In this document: piece by piece, positions 15,901 to 23,575 of the stretch
Numbering within the stretch: the first letter of the stretch is position 1
Layout: each line of letters begins with the position of its first letter
Source: Elusimicrobiota bacterium
Lineage (GTDB): Bacteria; Elusimicrobiota; Elusimicrobia; Elusimicrobiales; Elusimicrobiaceae
DNA: 37,178 bases
Direction: 5' to 3'
Assembly (NCBI GenBank): GCA_029008615.1
Contig: JAQXJI010000011.1
Location: 1 to 37,178, forward strand
Translations under genes and position numbers: made by a program
The notes under the pieces: model-generated
Databases searched by the model: none
What the model saw: only the letters and a program-made list of their open reading frames with translations
What the model was told of the DNA's origin: nothing

Positions 15901-18520
15901 CCTTTTGGGCTTTAAGTTCCTCAATCTTCGCAAGATATTCTGCATTGGTTTTTTTGGCGGATTCTTCAGCGGCGGAAAGGGCATTTATGCGCGCTTCGTA
16001 ATCGGCCCCGGCTTTTTTATAGTCTTCCTCACGGGCGATAAATTCTCCGATTTGAGTTTCAAAACCGGCCTTTTCAAGCTTTAATGCCTCTTCGCTGGCG
16101 GAAAGCGCTTTTATGCGCGCTTCATAGTCCGCTCCGGCCTTTTTATAGCTTTCTTCGCGGGCGGTGAACTCCCCGATTTGGGCTTCATAACCGGCTTTCT
16201 CACGTTTTAAAGCCTGCTCGCTTGAGGTAAGGGCATTTATGCGCGCCTCATAGTCGACACCCGCTTTTTTGTAGCCCTCCTCGCGGGAAATGAACTCCCT
16301 GATTTGGGTTTCAAAGCCGGCTTTCGCAAGTTTTAAAGTCTGCTCGCTTGAGGTAAGGGCGTTTATGCGAGCTTCATAATCAGTACCGGCTTTTTTGTAT
16401 CCTTTTTCGCGGGAAATAAATTCCCCGATTTGCGCTTCGTAAGCGGCTTTATCGCGTTTAAGGCCTTCCTCGCGGGCGGAAATTTCCGTAATTTGTGTTT
16501 GATAGCCGGCATTTTCCCTCCGCAAAGCTTCTTCTTGTGCCTTAAGTTCGTTATAAGCGGCCAAATCGCGCTCGTGGCGGGCGTTCATTTTATTGAGTTC
16601 CGCTTTTAAAGACTCTTCCAAAGCGGCGTGTTCGGATTTTAAAGATTCAATGTCTTTGATGTACTTTTCATTGGCGGCCAACGCTTCGTCTTTTTCGGAC
16701 AGGATTTTGCGGATTTCCTCGCTAAGAGCGGCTTTTTCCGATTCAAGACCGGAAAGAGTTTGCTTTAAAGCCTGATATTGATTTTGTTCTCTGGAAAGCT
16801 TTTCCGAAGCGGAGGAAAGTTCCCCGCGCAAAGCTTCGATTTCCTGCAAGTGGCTTTCTTTGATAAATTCGATTTCGCGGTACAAATCGGTTGATTTGCC
16901 TTCAAGCCCGCGTTTTTGTTCATCAAGGTTTTTTACATCGTTTCTTAAAGATTCTATTTGCAGTTTTAAAGTATTTACGAAAGTTTCTTCCTGACGGTAT
17001 TTGTCTTCCGCCCGGCGAAGTTCAAGCGTAATGCTTTGGGCTTCCTGCGCTTTTTGATTTTTAAGAAGTTCAATTTCGCGCATTTGCTCGTTTTTAAGGG
17101 CGGAGATTTCCTTTTCGTGCTGGGCGCGGGCCGCTTCAAGCTGTCTAAGATTTTCTTCCGTTCTTAAGGAAAGAGCTGCGTTTTCCCCGTGCATCTGCTG
17201 GAGCTTCGTTTCCAAGGATAAAATCTTTTCCCTTAGACCGCCTGCTTCGTTTGCGCTTAAGTTTAAAAGTTCCTGCGATTGGGCGATGTTCCTTTTAAGT
17301 TTCTCAATTTCAACCCCCTGGGCGGAAGCCTCCCTCTTGGCGGCTTCGCGTTCGGCACGGGTAGAGTAAACTTCCTTATCCAAAGCGGCTTTGGCGGCTT
17401 CCAAGCCGGAAAGCTGTTCCCTTAAAAAAGAATTTTGTATTTCTTCCTGTTTAAATTTTTCTTCCGTCTTGCTTAAAGCCAGACGAAGGGACATAATTTC
17501 CTTAGCTTGCTCGGAAGATTTCCTGATGGAGGAAAGCTTTTCCTCCCGGACTTTGCGGATTTCGTCATCAAGGGCGATTTTTTCCTGATTTAAAATGGAA
17601 AGGTGCTGCTCCATACGGGAAAGCTTAAAATCGCCGTGGCGGGCCTTTTCCTCAACTTTGTTAAGCTGAACGCGCAGAGAAAGAAGTTCCTTTGTTTGCT
17701 CGGCTGATTTCCTTAAAGATTCCATTTTTTCGTTTTTGGCTCTTTTGACTTCGCTGTTCAAAGCCAAATTTATGGATTTAAGACGGTTGGTTTTTTCCCG
17801 CAGGCGATTGATTAAAGTTTGGTCTTGGTTAATTAAATTTTCTTCGTACTGCAGACGGGCGTTGACTATATTGTCAATGCTGCCCCTTAATACGGAAATA
17901 TCGTTTAAAACGCTTGACCTGCTGGAATTGGCAATAGCTTTAAGACTGCCTTTAAGAGTTTCAATCGTCGCCGACATATTTTTGTAAAACTCGTCATTGT
18001 TCTTAAAGCCCTGTTTTTCCTCGGTGTCGATATCTTCGATTTCGCGCTGAAGGCCGTTGAAATAGGATTTTTCTTTGTTTACGTCCACAAAGCTGGATTC
18101 AAGCTCCGATATTTTCTGCTCCAAATGCCTTAGGCCCTGCCCGCCTTCAAAAGAGGAATCGGCGTAAGAGGGGCGGGAGTAGTCTTCACGATAAGAAGGA
18201 ACTTCCTCCGCGTCGGCGTTATAACGATAAGAGTTTTTGTCGTCCGTATAAGAAGTTTCTTCCGGTTGATGCGGAGCGGAAGAAGAGTATTCTTCCTGCG
18301 CGGGAGCGGAATGCTGAGGCTGTTTCGGCTCTTCCGCGCGGGCGTCGGCGGAAGCAATGCCGTTTTCCTTCACAAAAGAATCTATATCAAAACTGTCGGC
18401 AAAAGGGAAGGCCTCGTCTTTGCCGCTTGAAGCGGAAGCCGCATCAATGCCATCATCATTTTGCAGAGATTGTAAAAATTCGTTGAAATCTTGGTTGTTC
18501 TTATCGTTATCTAAAGACAT
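12998..18520 (-). CDS. Giant cytoplasmic coiled-coil protein with 42-residue repeats
   Basis: 1840-residue protein with no recognised family, signal peptide or membrane segment. Residues 1-130 are acidic and Ser/Pro/Tyr-rich (disordered). About 135-1600 are almost continuous heptad-like helix rich in Glu, Lys, Ala and Leu. About 1600-1700 are Pro/Ala/Thr-rich, and the last 140 residues hold short acidic segments and a basic end (SVFYRIKWSLFKE). Residues 704-871 are four 42-residue repeats, each two 21-residue halves (three heptads), with further half-units from residue 662. A different unit containing LRKSAEQ.KE and a following LR.QL segment recurs near residues 250, 330 and 1370. No ATPase head is present, so it is not an SMC protein. 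A cytoskeletal, scaffold or polarity role is possible but unproven. AGAGGAAAT precedes the ATG. It heads the long operon. Confidence 0.85.
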   Translation of the reverse strand: MSLDNDKNNQDFNEFLQSLQNDDGIDAASASSGKDEAFPFADSFDIDSFVKENGIASADARAEEPKQPQHSAPAQEEYSSSAPHQPEETSYTDDKNSYRYNADAEEVPSYREDYSRPSYADSSFEGGQGLRHLEQKISELESSFVDVNKEKSYFNGLQREIEDIDTEEKQGFKNNDEFYKNMSATIETLKGSLKAIANSSRSSVLNDISVLRGSIDNIVNARLQYEENLINQDQTLINRLREKTNRLKSINLALNSEVKRAKNEKMESLRKSAEQTKELLSLRVQLNKVEEKARHGDFKLSRMEQHLSILNQEKIALDDEIRKVREEKLSSIRKSSEQAKEIMSLRLALSKTEEKFKQEEIQNSFLREQLSGLEAAKAALDKEVYSTRAEREAAKREASAQGVEIEKLKRNIAQSQELLNLSANEAGGLREKILSLETKLQQMHGENAALSLRTEENLRQLEAARAQHEKEISALKNEQMREIELLKNQKAQEAQSITLELRRAEDKYRQEETFVNTLKLQIESLRNDVKNLDEQKRGLEGKSTDLYREIEFIKESHLQEIEALRGELSSASEKLSREQNQYQALKQTLSGLESEKAALSEEIRKILSEKDEALAANEKYIKDIESLKSEHAALEESLKAELNKMNARHERDLAAYNELKAQEEALRRENAGYQTQITEISAREEGLKRDKAAYEAQIGEFISREKGYKKAGTDYEARINALTSSEQTLKLAKAGFETQIREFISREEGYKKAGVDYEARINALTSSEQALKREKAGYEAQIGEFTAREESYKKAGADYEARIKALSASEEALKLEKAGFETQIGEFIAREEDYKKAGADYEARINALSAAEESAKKTNAEYLAKIEELKAQKEEILQEKSSFELELKGKEETFSKELSDYQSRIKALESEQAAAVANLSIEIQNLKKEHAGAISALSGEVSALRGDKARLSAEIDSLKASLTGKDEESRRLSEEISSLQAGVNSGNAEKLRLAKNIENLMRDISVRNEEKQNLSAEMDALRKELASKNEEAGRLNAEIENLRNGISEREAAALKLNGEIETLRSSAAESERRAAAMTGEIEHLKAQLEEQKRANADISALFENAKAENAKRLGEIESARALNSESQSKIADITSALLRAETVVRENENIINMLKSEASAAANQKAAIDEELKKANGEKYDILKQLEEKTKALADFQQRYEEEVASLKETHGKAAADYEEKLKAAQERLSAETQTVEDLKRQIAGLEQEKNNLSSKVSDLGLKAGKIVEQTDEIVTLKSQLAKAESRFLQDTVLVDQLKAQFSESRETVARLENEILTLRKENAKAKEDLALKEEEIQKLTAALAKSEEQVKQEHSAVEQLQEHTSQLKSVNAALDAEVKKAQGEKLEALRKSADQAKEILLLRQQLSQAESKFSSLDFENGIVSVRKEYEEKVEKLETELKDASALCAKQVKELEELKTDNSRLKSAEEEKLKLQNSYDVLSQKAQSLENELASYKQKEASASTLAKAKAAALSAQIARITKEKASLKQQLDGALKEIERLTAKEKETAEALNSLKAKISDNDAVIEKLKKEIVVLTAENRELKQAAEVTNKRERALASKLDEVEEENKNLATSLNLAKEDAAKTEITLNKIRTDQARAAAKAAMERRKTMPPQAPAAPQQEKPQQPAADSAKTMSPKTQSIPAADAVKTSTSLPAEKTSTHYDSSADAIAAFPEPTQGLEEVEVAGNEMDLSMIFGDDDVNFKEDTAENMATATNPDIEMVKATTINQSKNPLAKVQDGLKAYDEMEVTDHSIKAHEGVSRKPVGRLPPTYRGSEAYSDFLKKTKSVFYRIKWSLFKE
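15908..16537 (-). repeat. 126-bp tandem repeat array inside the giant coiled-coil gene
   Basis: Four in-frame 126-bp units (15908-16411 on this strand) encode 42-residue repeats beginning with RE and containing YKKAG, DYEARI and EKAG-type segments. Equivalent bases recur at 16021, 16147, 16273 and 16399, exactly 126 apart. Two diverged 63-bp half-units extend the array to 16537. Units differ at synonymous and non-synonymous sites, so the duplication is not brand new. Confidence 0.85.
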
Positions 18521-18566
18521 ATTTCCTCTTAAATGTTATATATTAATATATAATACGCCATATAAA

Positions 18567-18595
18567 ATTTAAGCAGAAATAAGCCCTACTGTCAA
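18567..18595 (-). promoter_or_regulatory. Promoter of the coiled-coil-to-gpmI operon
   Basis: A perfect TTGACA (18590-18595) is followed after 17 bp by TTAAAT (18567-18572), a 4/6 match to the -10. AT-rich DNA continues to the start codon at 18520. No terminator separates it from folC, so some read-through from upstream is also possible. Confidence 0.55.
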
Positions 18596-18618
18596 GAAAT
18601 TGTTACACGAAGAATCCG

Positions 18619-19833
18619 TCAACCCGCCACGACGTTTAAAGCGGAAGCCAAATAGAAGCTTCCAGCGGCGATGACATTGCCGCTTAGCTCCAAAGGATTA
18701 AAAGATGAAATATCCCTTAAAAAGGATGTTTTTGCATTTTTATTAAAGCAGTTTAAAAGAATTTCAGGCGCGATATTGCGGGCCTTATCAGGGCAAGCCA
18801 AAACTATATTTTTGAAATTACTTTCGGCAAGCGCACAAAGAGCTTCATAGTTATGACCTTTTGAAGCCGCCAAAACAAGAGTATCTTCCGGCCCGGCGAA
18901 AGGGCTTTGTTTGTAAGTCTTTATAAGTTCTTTAAAAGCTGCCGGATTATGCGCACCGTCCCTAATAAAATATTTCCCGTTTTTAAGTTTAAACACTTCA
19001 AAGCGGCAGGGCAGAGCGAAACCGGCGCAAGCTTTTTGACATATTTTTGCTTCCGCACCCAAAATAAAAGCTGCTTTAACGGCCAATGCCGCGTTCTGAT
19101 TTTGCGCCACTCCGATAAGTTTGGTAACGAAATGACGGCCTTCAAAATCAAAACTGCTTTGAAGTTTTTTAAAATTATGGCTTAGATTTTCTGGTTTTTC
19201 AACCTGAAAAAGCGGCGATTTTAAAGACGACGCTTTTTTTTGCGCTATACGCAAAGCCGCTTTAGGCAAAGGGCCGAGCAAAACGGGGATTTTAGGCTTT
19301 ATAATGCCACATTTCTGCGCGGCGATTTCTTCAATGCTTGCGCCGAGCATAGCGCAGTGATCCAAAGCTACGGAAGTTATTACGGATAGTTCCGGCGCAA
19401 TGATATTTGTACTGTCCAAAAGACCGCCGATACCGCATTCAAATACGGCAAAATCCACTTTGTTTTCGGTAAAATAATAAAGTGAGGCCAAAGTTAAAAC
19501 TTCAAAAAAATTAAGTTCTGATGTTTGATTGTTTTTTACGGCTGCGACGGCTTCTATAAAAGAAGTTTCGTCTATATTCGCGCCGTTTATTTTAATGCGT
19601 TCCAAAGGGCTTTTTATGTGAGGAGAAGTAAAAAGACCGGTTTTGAAGCAGGACTTATTAAGTATTTCCGCCAAAAGGCCGGCGACGGTGCCCTTGCCGT
19701 TTGTACCCGCTATATGAACCGCCTTAAATTTAAGCGGCAGAAGATTCATTTTCAAGGCGGTGTCTTTTACATTTTGCAAGCTGCTTTTCCCCCTTGCGGA
19801 AAAAAGCGAGTTCAAACAATCTTCAAAAGTCAT
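18619..19833 (-). CDS. folC: Folylpolyglutamate synthase / dihydrofolate synthase
   Basis: Mur-ligase-family ATP-dependent enzyme that adds glutamate to dihydropteroate and/or folates. The 404-residue product begins with a helix containing TFEDCLNSLF and has the P-loop HIAGTNGKGT (about 40-49), then LFTSPHIKSPLERIKINGANI, VFECGIGGLLDSTN and, in the C-domain, RDGAHNPAAF. All are FolC signatures. The ATG at 19833 is chosen because GGCGG lies five bases upstream; a TTG seven codons earlier is the alternative. It lies 30 nt after murA and ends the prfA-prmC-murA-folC unit. Whether it has one or both activities cannot be told from sequence. Confidence 0.93.
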   Translation of the reverse strand: MTFEDCLNSLFSARGKSSLQNVKDTALKMNLLPLKFKAVHIAGTNGKGTVAGLLAEILNKSCFKTGLFTSPHIKSPLERIKINGANIDETSFIEAVAAVKNNQTSELNFFEVLTLASLYYFTENKVDFAVFECGIGGLLDSTNIIAPELSVITSVALDHCAMLGASIEEIAAQKCGIIKPKIPVLLGPLPKAALRIAQKKASSLKSPLFQVEKPENLSHNFKKLQSSFDFEGRHFVTKLIGVAQNQNAALAVKAAFILGAEAKICQKACAGFALPCRFEVFKLKNGKYFIRDGAHNPAAFKELIKTYKQSPFAGPEDTLVLAASKGHNYEALCALAESNFKNIVLACPDKARNIAPEILLNCFNKNAKTSFLRDISSFNPLELSGNVIAAGSFYLASALNVVAG

Positions 19834-19863
19834 AAAATCCGCCTTAAAATGCAATCGGAAAAT

Positions 19864-21126
19864 TTACTTAACGGGATTGACCCTCTTTATTTTTGCGCCG
19901 AGCTGAGTCAAGTTCTCTTCCAGTCTTTCATAGCCGCGGTCAATATGGTAAACGCGCTCGACTTCGCTTACGCCCTTGGCGCACAAACCTGCCAAAACCA
20001 AAGCCGCGCCGCCGCGCAAATCGGAAGACATTACCACCGCCGGGCTGAAATTCTTAACGCCGGTAATTTTTGCGGTGTTGCGCTCTATCATAATATTCGC
20101 GCCCATTCTTACAAGTTCCGGCGCGTGCATAAAGCGGTTCTCAAAAATATCTTCGCTTATTTCGCTTTGCCCGGAACAAAGGCACATTAAGGACATAAAA
20201 GGGGCCTGCAAATCGGTAGCAAATCCAGGGAAAGGAGCCGTTTTGATATTTACCGGTTTTATCTTCTTACATTTGGGCCTTATGCGGATAAAATCCGCGC
20301 CGGTTTGAATATCAAAACCGGCTTCTTTAAGGTAATCAAGCAAGATTTCATTATCCTCCGGCTGGCACTCCGTAACGGTTACGTCCCCCCGGGTAATTGC
20401 CCCGGCGATTACATAAGTGCCGGTTTGGATTCTGTCCGGGCAAACGGTATGCTCCATCGCGCCGAGCTCGCTCTTGCCTTCTATTATCAAGCGGCCTTTT
20501 GAGTCCTCCGTAATATCCGCCCCCATTGATCTGAGAGCTTTAATAAAATCTGAAACTTCCGGCTCCCGAGCGACATTCTCCAAAACCGTTTTGCCTTTTA
20601 TCAGGCAAGCGCACATTAGAAGGTTCTGCGTTGCGCCGACGCTGGGGAAACTCAAAATTATTTTTGCGGGATTTAATTTTCTGCTTTTAAGAATTACATT
20701 GCCGTTTTGAACCAGCACTTTCGCGCCCAATTTTTCAAAACCTTTCAAATGGATATCCACCGGCCTTACGCCTATCGCGCAACCGCCCGGCAAAGGTATA
20801 ACGGCTTTTTTAAATCTGGCCAAAAGCGGCCCGGCAACCCAAAAGCTGGCCCTCATTTGTTTGACCAAATCATAAGGAACTTCCGTCTTAAGTTTGCGCC
20901 CGGCTTTAACCGTTAAAGTGCCGGAATCGTATTCGACTTTTTTGCCGAGTTCCTGCAAAATTTTTATGGTTGTTCTGATATCGCGCAAATCCGGCACGCG
21001 GTTGATTATGCAGGTTTCATCGGTAAGCAAAGTGGCCATAAGTATCGGCAAAGCGGCGTTTTTGCTGCCGCCGATTTCCACAGTTCCCTTCAGTTTGCGC
21101 CCGCCGTTAATTATAAATTTATCCAT
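19864..21126 (-). CDS. murA: UDP-N-acetylglucosamine 1-carboxyvinyltransferase
   Basis: First committed enzyme of peptidoglycan synthesis, transferring enolpyruvate from PEP to UDP-GlcNAc in the cytoplasm. The 420-residue product has K22 and N23 in GGSKNAALP and the catalytic Cys loop PLPGGCAIGVRPVD with C116. Because the residue is Cys rather than Asp, the enzyme is expected to be of the fosfomycin-sensitive type. RGGAALVLAGL near the C-terminus is also typical. AAGGAACTGAA precedes the ATG. It starts 15 nt after prmC and is followed by folC. Confidence 0.97.
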   Translation of the reverse strand: MDKFIINGGRKLKGTVEIGGSKNAALPILMATLLTDETCIINRVPDLRDIRTTIKILQELGKKVEYDSGTLTVKAGRKLKTEVPYDLVKQMRASFWVAGPLLARFKKAVIPLPGGCAIGVRPVDIHLKGFEKLGAKVLVQNGNVILKSRKLNPAKIILSFPSVGATQNLLMCACLIKGKTVLENVAREPEVSDFIKALRSMGADITEDSKGRLIIEGKSELGAMEHTVCPDRIQTGTYVIAGAITRGDVTVTECQPEDNEILLDYLKEAGFDIQTGADFIRIRPKCKKIKPVNIKTAPFPGFATDLQAPFMSLMCLCSGQSEISEDIFENRFMHAPELVRMGANIMIERNTAKITGVKNFSPAVVMSSDLRGGAALVLAGLCAKGVSEVERVYHIDRGYERLEENLTQLGAKIKRVNPVK

Positions 21127-21141
21127 TTCAGTTCCTTAAAA

Positions 21142-21999
21142 TCAATTTTTAGGCGCGGATTTTTTACGCGCAAATATAAATCTTTCTATGCCGGCAAAAT
21201 CTTTGCGGCTGAAAGGGACTTCCCATTCTTCCTCGTTAAAGAATTTTAACACTTTTTCGCTTTGAGCGCATCCTATTTCCAGCGAAAGCAAACCGCCGTC
21301 CGCCAAATGAGCGGGCGCAGATGAAATGATTTTTCTTATAACATCAAGGCCGTCGGAGCCGCCGTCAAGAGCCAATCGAGGCTCGTTACGGACTTCTGGC
21401 GAAAGCGTGGCGATTACGTCCGTAGGGATATAAGGCGGATTGGATATTATAAAATCAAATTCGCCGTCAATATTTTCAAAAATATCGCTTTGAACAAAAT
21501 TAACTTTCTTGCCCAAATTCATATTTTCAGCATTTTTGCGGGCAACCTGCAAAGCTTCCGGCGAAATATCCGCGCCGATAATTTCCGCCGAAGGAAAAGT
21601 AAAAGCCAAACTTATCGCTATACACCCCGAACCGCTGCAAAGATCAAGTATTCTTGAGGGCTGTTTAAGCGGAAGATTTTTTATCGTTTCTTCCACAAGT
21701 TCTTCCGTTTCCGGGCGCGGAATAAGCACCGTGGGGCCGACGCTGAACAATCGCCCCATAAATTCGGCTTCCCCTATAATATGGGCAAGAGGTTTGCCGG
21801 AAAGTTTTTCCTCAACTATTTTGTTGAAAAGTTTTTCTTCCTTTTCGTAGACGACGTTCTGCCCGAAAGCCCTTATATAAGTTCGGCTTTTATTGAAAGC
21901 AAAAGCGGCGATAAGCTCGGCGTGGGCTAAAGCTTCGTCCACACCTTTGGCTTCAAAACGCGCTTTCGCGCCGTCAACAAGCTGCTTGATGGTTATCAT
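21142..21999 (-). CDS. prmC: Peptide chain release factor N5-glutamine methyltransferase
   Basis: SAM-dependent methyltransferase that modifies the Gln of the GGQ motif in release factors. The 285 residues show an N-terminal helical domain, LIPRPETEELVE (92-103), the SAM-binding ILDLCSGSGCIAISLA (117-132) and the catalytic NPPY (187-190). The gene starts 2 nt after the stop of prfA, its substrate, so the two are probably translationally coupled. This prfA-prmC pairing is widespread. It has no strong Shine-Dalgarno sequence of its own. Confidence 0.96.
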   Translation of the reverse strand: MITIKQLVDGAKARFEAKGVDEALAHAELIAAFAFNKSRTYIRAFGQNVVYEKEEKLFNKIVEEKLSGKPLAHIIGEAEFMGRLFSVGPTVLIPRPETEELVEETIKNLPLKQPSRILDLCSGSGCIAISLAFTFPSAEIIGADISPEALQVARKNAENMNLGKKVNFVQSDIFENIDGEFDFIISNPPYIPTDVIATLSPEVRNEPRLALDGGSDGLDVIRKIISSAPAHLADGGLLSLEIGCAQSEKVLKFFNEEEWEVPFSRKDFAGIERFIFARKKSAPKN

Positions 22000-22001
22000 A
22001 A

Positions 22002-23057
22002 CTATACTGCCATCGCCTTAAGTTTTTCCTCGGTGCGAAGCTTCCTTAAATGTTCAAGAATTTCGTCTATGCCGCCTTCCATAATTTCCGTAAGGTTATG
22101 GAAGTTCTCGTTAAGGCGGTGATCGGTTACGCGGCTTTGCGGAAAGTTGTAAGTCCTTATCTTTTCGGAGCGGTCCCCCGTGCCTACTTGGGCTTTTCTG
22201 GCGTCGTAAATTTCTTTATTGCGTTTTTCTTCTTCTATTTGGTAAAGTTTCGCCCTAAGCATACGCATAGCCTTTTCCCTGTTTGCGCCCTGGTGGCGTT
22301 CCTCGCGGCAGCTTACCACTATGCCGGTAGGTTTATGGATAAGCCTTACGGCCGTTTCCACTTTGTTGACGTTCTGGCCGCCCGCACCGCCCGCGCGGCA
22401 GGTTTCCATTTCTATATCGGCGGGATTAATTTGTATATCGATGTCTTCAGCTTCCGGCATAATTGCTACGGTTACGGTTGAGGTATGTACGCGGCCCGAA
22501 GTTTCCGTATCGGGTACGCGTTGGACGCGGTGCGTACCGGCTTCGTCCCTGAGCCAGGAATAAGCACCGTCACCCTTAATAAACATACTTGCGTATTTGC
22601 AGCCCTTAAGGCCGGTTGGAGTATATTCCAAAAGTTCGGTTTTCCAATTCCTGTTTTGCGCGAAATGCTGATAAACCCTTAAAAGTTCCGCGGCGAAAAT
22701 CGCGCTTTCTTCCCCCCCTGCGCCGGGGCGTATTTCAAGGTAAATATTCTTGGAATCGTTGGGATCGGGCGGAATAATCAAAACGCGCAGTTCTTTTAAA
22801 ATTTCATCGGGTTTGCCTTCAAGTTCGGCAAGTTCTTCCGCGGCCAAAGCAGCCATTTCCTTATCGCCGGATTCCAGCATTTCCCTGTCGGCTTTTATGG
22901 CTTCCTGCACTTTCGAGAGTTCCTGCGCCTTCTCTATAATCGGGCGCAAAAAAGCGTGGCGTTTGGTTTTTTCCTTAAAAACTTCCGGCGTTATGGTGCC
23001 GGCGGCCAATTCGGCCTCTATTTGCTCAAATTCTTCTTTAAATTTAGATATATCCAT
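22002..23057 (-). CDS. prfA: Peptide chain release factor 1
   Basis: Class I release factor that reads UAA and UAG. The 351-residue product has the catalytic GGQ (226-228) in [18 protein letters not shown] and the codon-recognition tripeptide in [14 protein letters not shown]. Here the tripeptide is P182-D183-T184, where most RF1 proteins have PAT or PVT. It lacks the SPF motif of RF2, so RF1 is the right call. AAAGG lies seven bases before the ATG. The gene follows the rpmE terminator and heads prfA-prmC-murA-folC. A candidate -10 (TATAGT) just past the terminator stem could provide its promoter. Confidence 0.96.
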   Translation of the reverse strand: MDISKFKEEFEQIEAELAAGTITPEVFKEKTKRHAFLRPIIEKAQELSKVQEAIKADREMLESGDKEMAALAAEELAELEGKPDEILKELRVLIIPPDPNDSKNIYLEIRPGAGGEESAIFAAELLRVYQHFAQNRNWKTELLEYTPTGLKGCKYASMFIKGDGAYSWLRDEAGTHRVQRVPDTETSGRVHTSTVTVAIMPEAEDIDIQINPADIEMETCRAGGAGGQNVNKVETAVRLIHKPTGIVVSCREERHQGANREKAMRMLRAKLYQIEEEKRNKEIYDARKAQVGTGDRSEKIRTYNFPQSRVTDHRLNENFHNLTEIMEGGIDEILEHLRKLRTEEKLKAMAV

Positions 23058-23081
23058 AATTTACCTTTCCGTACTATAAAT

Positions 23082-23112
23082 AAGCAGCCCCACATTTTCA
23101 GAGGGGCTGCTT
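23082..23112 (-). terminator. Rho-independent terminator after rpmE
   Basis: A perfect 10-bp stem (23082-23091 with 23103-23112, AAGCAGCCCC type) with an 11-nt loop lies 17 nt past the rpmE stop. The minus-strand tail is TATTTATAG, only moderately U-rich. Confidence 0.7.
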
Positions 23113-23128
23113 AAATGGTTTTAAAAAG

Positions 23129-23476
23129 CTATTTTCCTTCTTTCTTTTCAGCTTTTTTATCGGCTTTTACGGTTTTCTTCGCAACTTTTACAGGGGCCGT
23201 GGATAAAGAAATTTTCCTAACGGAGCCTTTCTTGGCTTTTACTTCCGTTTTGGGTTTTCTTACCACCATTTTGCCCTGAGTGGATGCAAATTTCTTATTG
23301 AATTTTTCTACGCGGCCTTCCGTATCAAGCATTTTTTGTTTGCCGGTAAAGAACGGATGGCAGGCGGAGCAGATATCAAGCTTTACGGCTTTCATCGTGG
23401 AGCGGGTTTTAAATTTGGCGCCGCAGGCGCAGACCACTTCGACGACTTCGTATTTAGGATGGATATTTTCTTTCAT
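23129..23476 (-). CDS. rpmE: 50S ribosomal protein L31, zinc type, with long basic tail
   Basis: Large-subunit protein at the intersubunit bridge. The N-terminal 70 residues match L31 ([10 protein letters not shown], then [19 protein letters not shown] and VEKFNKKF). Zinc ligands C16, C18, C36 and C39 are intact, so this is the zinc-binding form. At 115 residues it is about 45 longer than usual: residues 72-115 are a Lys/Ala/Val-rich basic tail that probably contacts rRNA or is disordered. GAGG lies nine bases before the ATG. It sits between rho and prfA, with terminators on both sides. Confidence 0.94.
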   Translation of the reverse strand: MKENIHPKYEVVEVVCACGAKFKTRSTMKAVKLDICSACHPFFTGKQKMLDTEGRVEKFNKKFASTQGKMVVRKPKTEVKAKKGSVRKISLSTAPVKVAKKTVKADKKAEKKEGK

Positions 23477-23503
23477 TTCAGATTACCTCAAAAAATTAAT
23501 TCC

Positions 23504-23509
23504 CTTATA
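23504..23509 (-). promoter_or_regulatory. Candidate -10 of an rpmE promoter
   Basis: A TATAAT on the minus strand lies just beyond the rho terminator tail and about 30 nt before the rpmE ATG. The only -35 candidates are weak and would lie within the terminator stem. The call rests mainly on the perfect hexamer and on the need for a start site here. Confidence 0.35.
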
Positions 23510-23518
23510 TTATACTAT

Positions 23519-23554
23519 AAAAAGCGGCAATATTCATAATTTAAATATTGCCGC
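23519..23554 (-). terminator. Rho-independent terminator after rho
   Basis: A perfect 11-bp stem (23524-23534 with 23544-23554, GCGGCAATATT type) with a 9-nt loop is followed on the minus strand by TTTTTATAG. It lies about 20 nt past the rho stop and is one of the clearest terminators in the window. Confidence 0.88.
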
Positions 23555-23575
23555 CGTCTGGGAGTTTAAACTCGC

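Noticed and set aside
15908-16537. CRISPR-like tandem repeats
   Set aside because: The repeats are contiguous, in frame, 126 bp long with no spacers, and they encode a periodic coiled coil.
12998-18520. SMC or Rad50-type ATPase
   Set aside because: Neither a Walker A motif near the N-terminus nor a signature/Walker B motif near the C-terminus is present; both ends are disordered.
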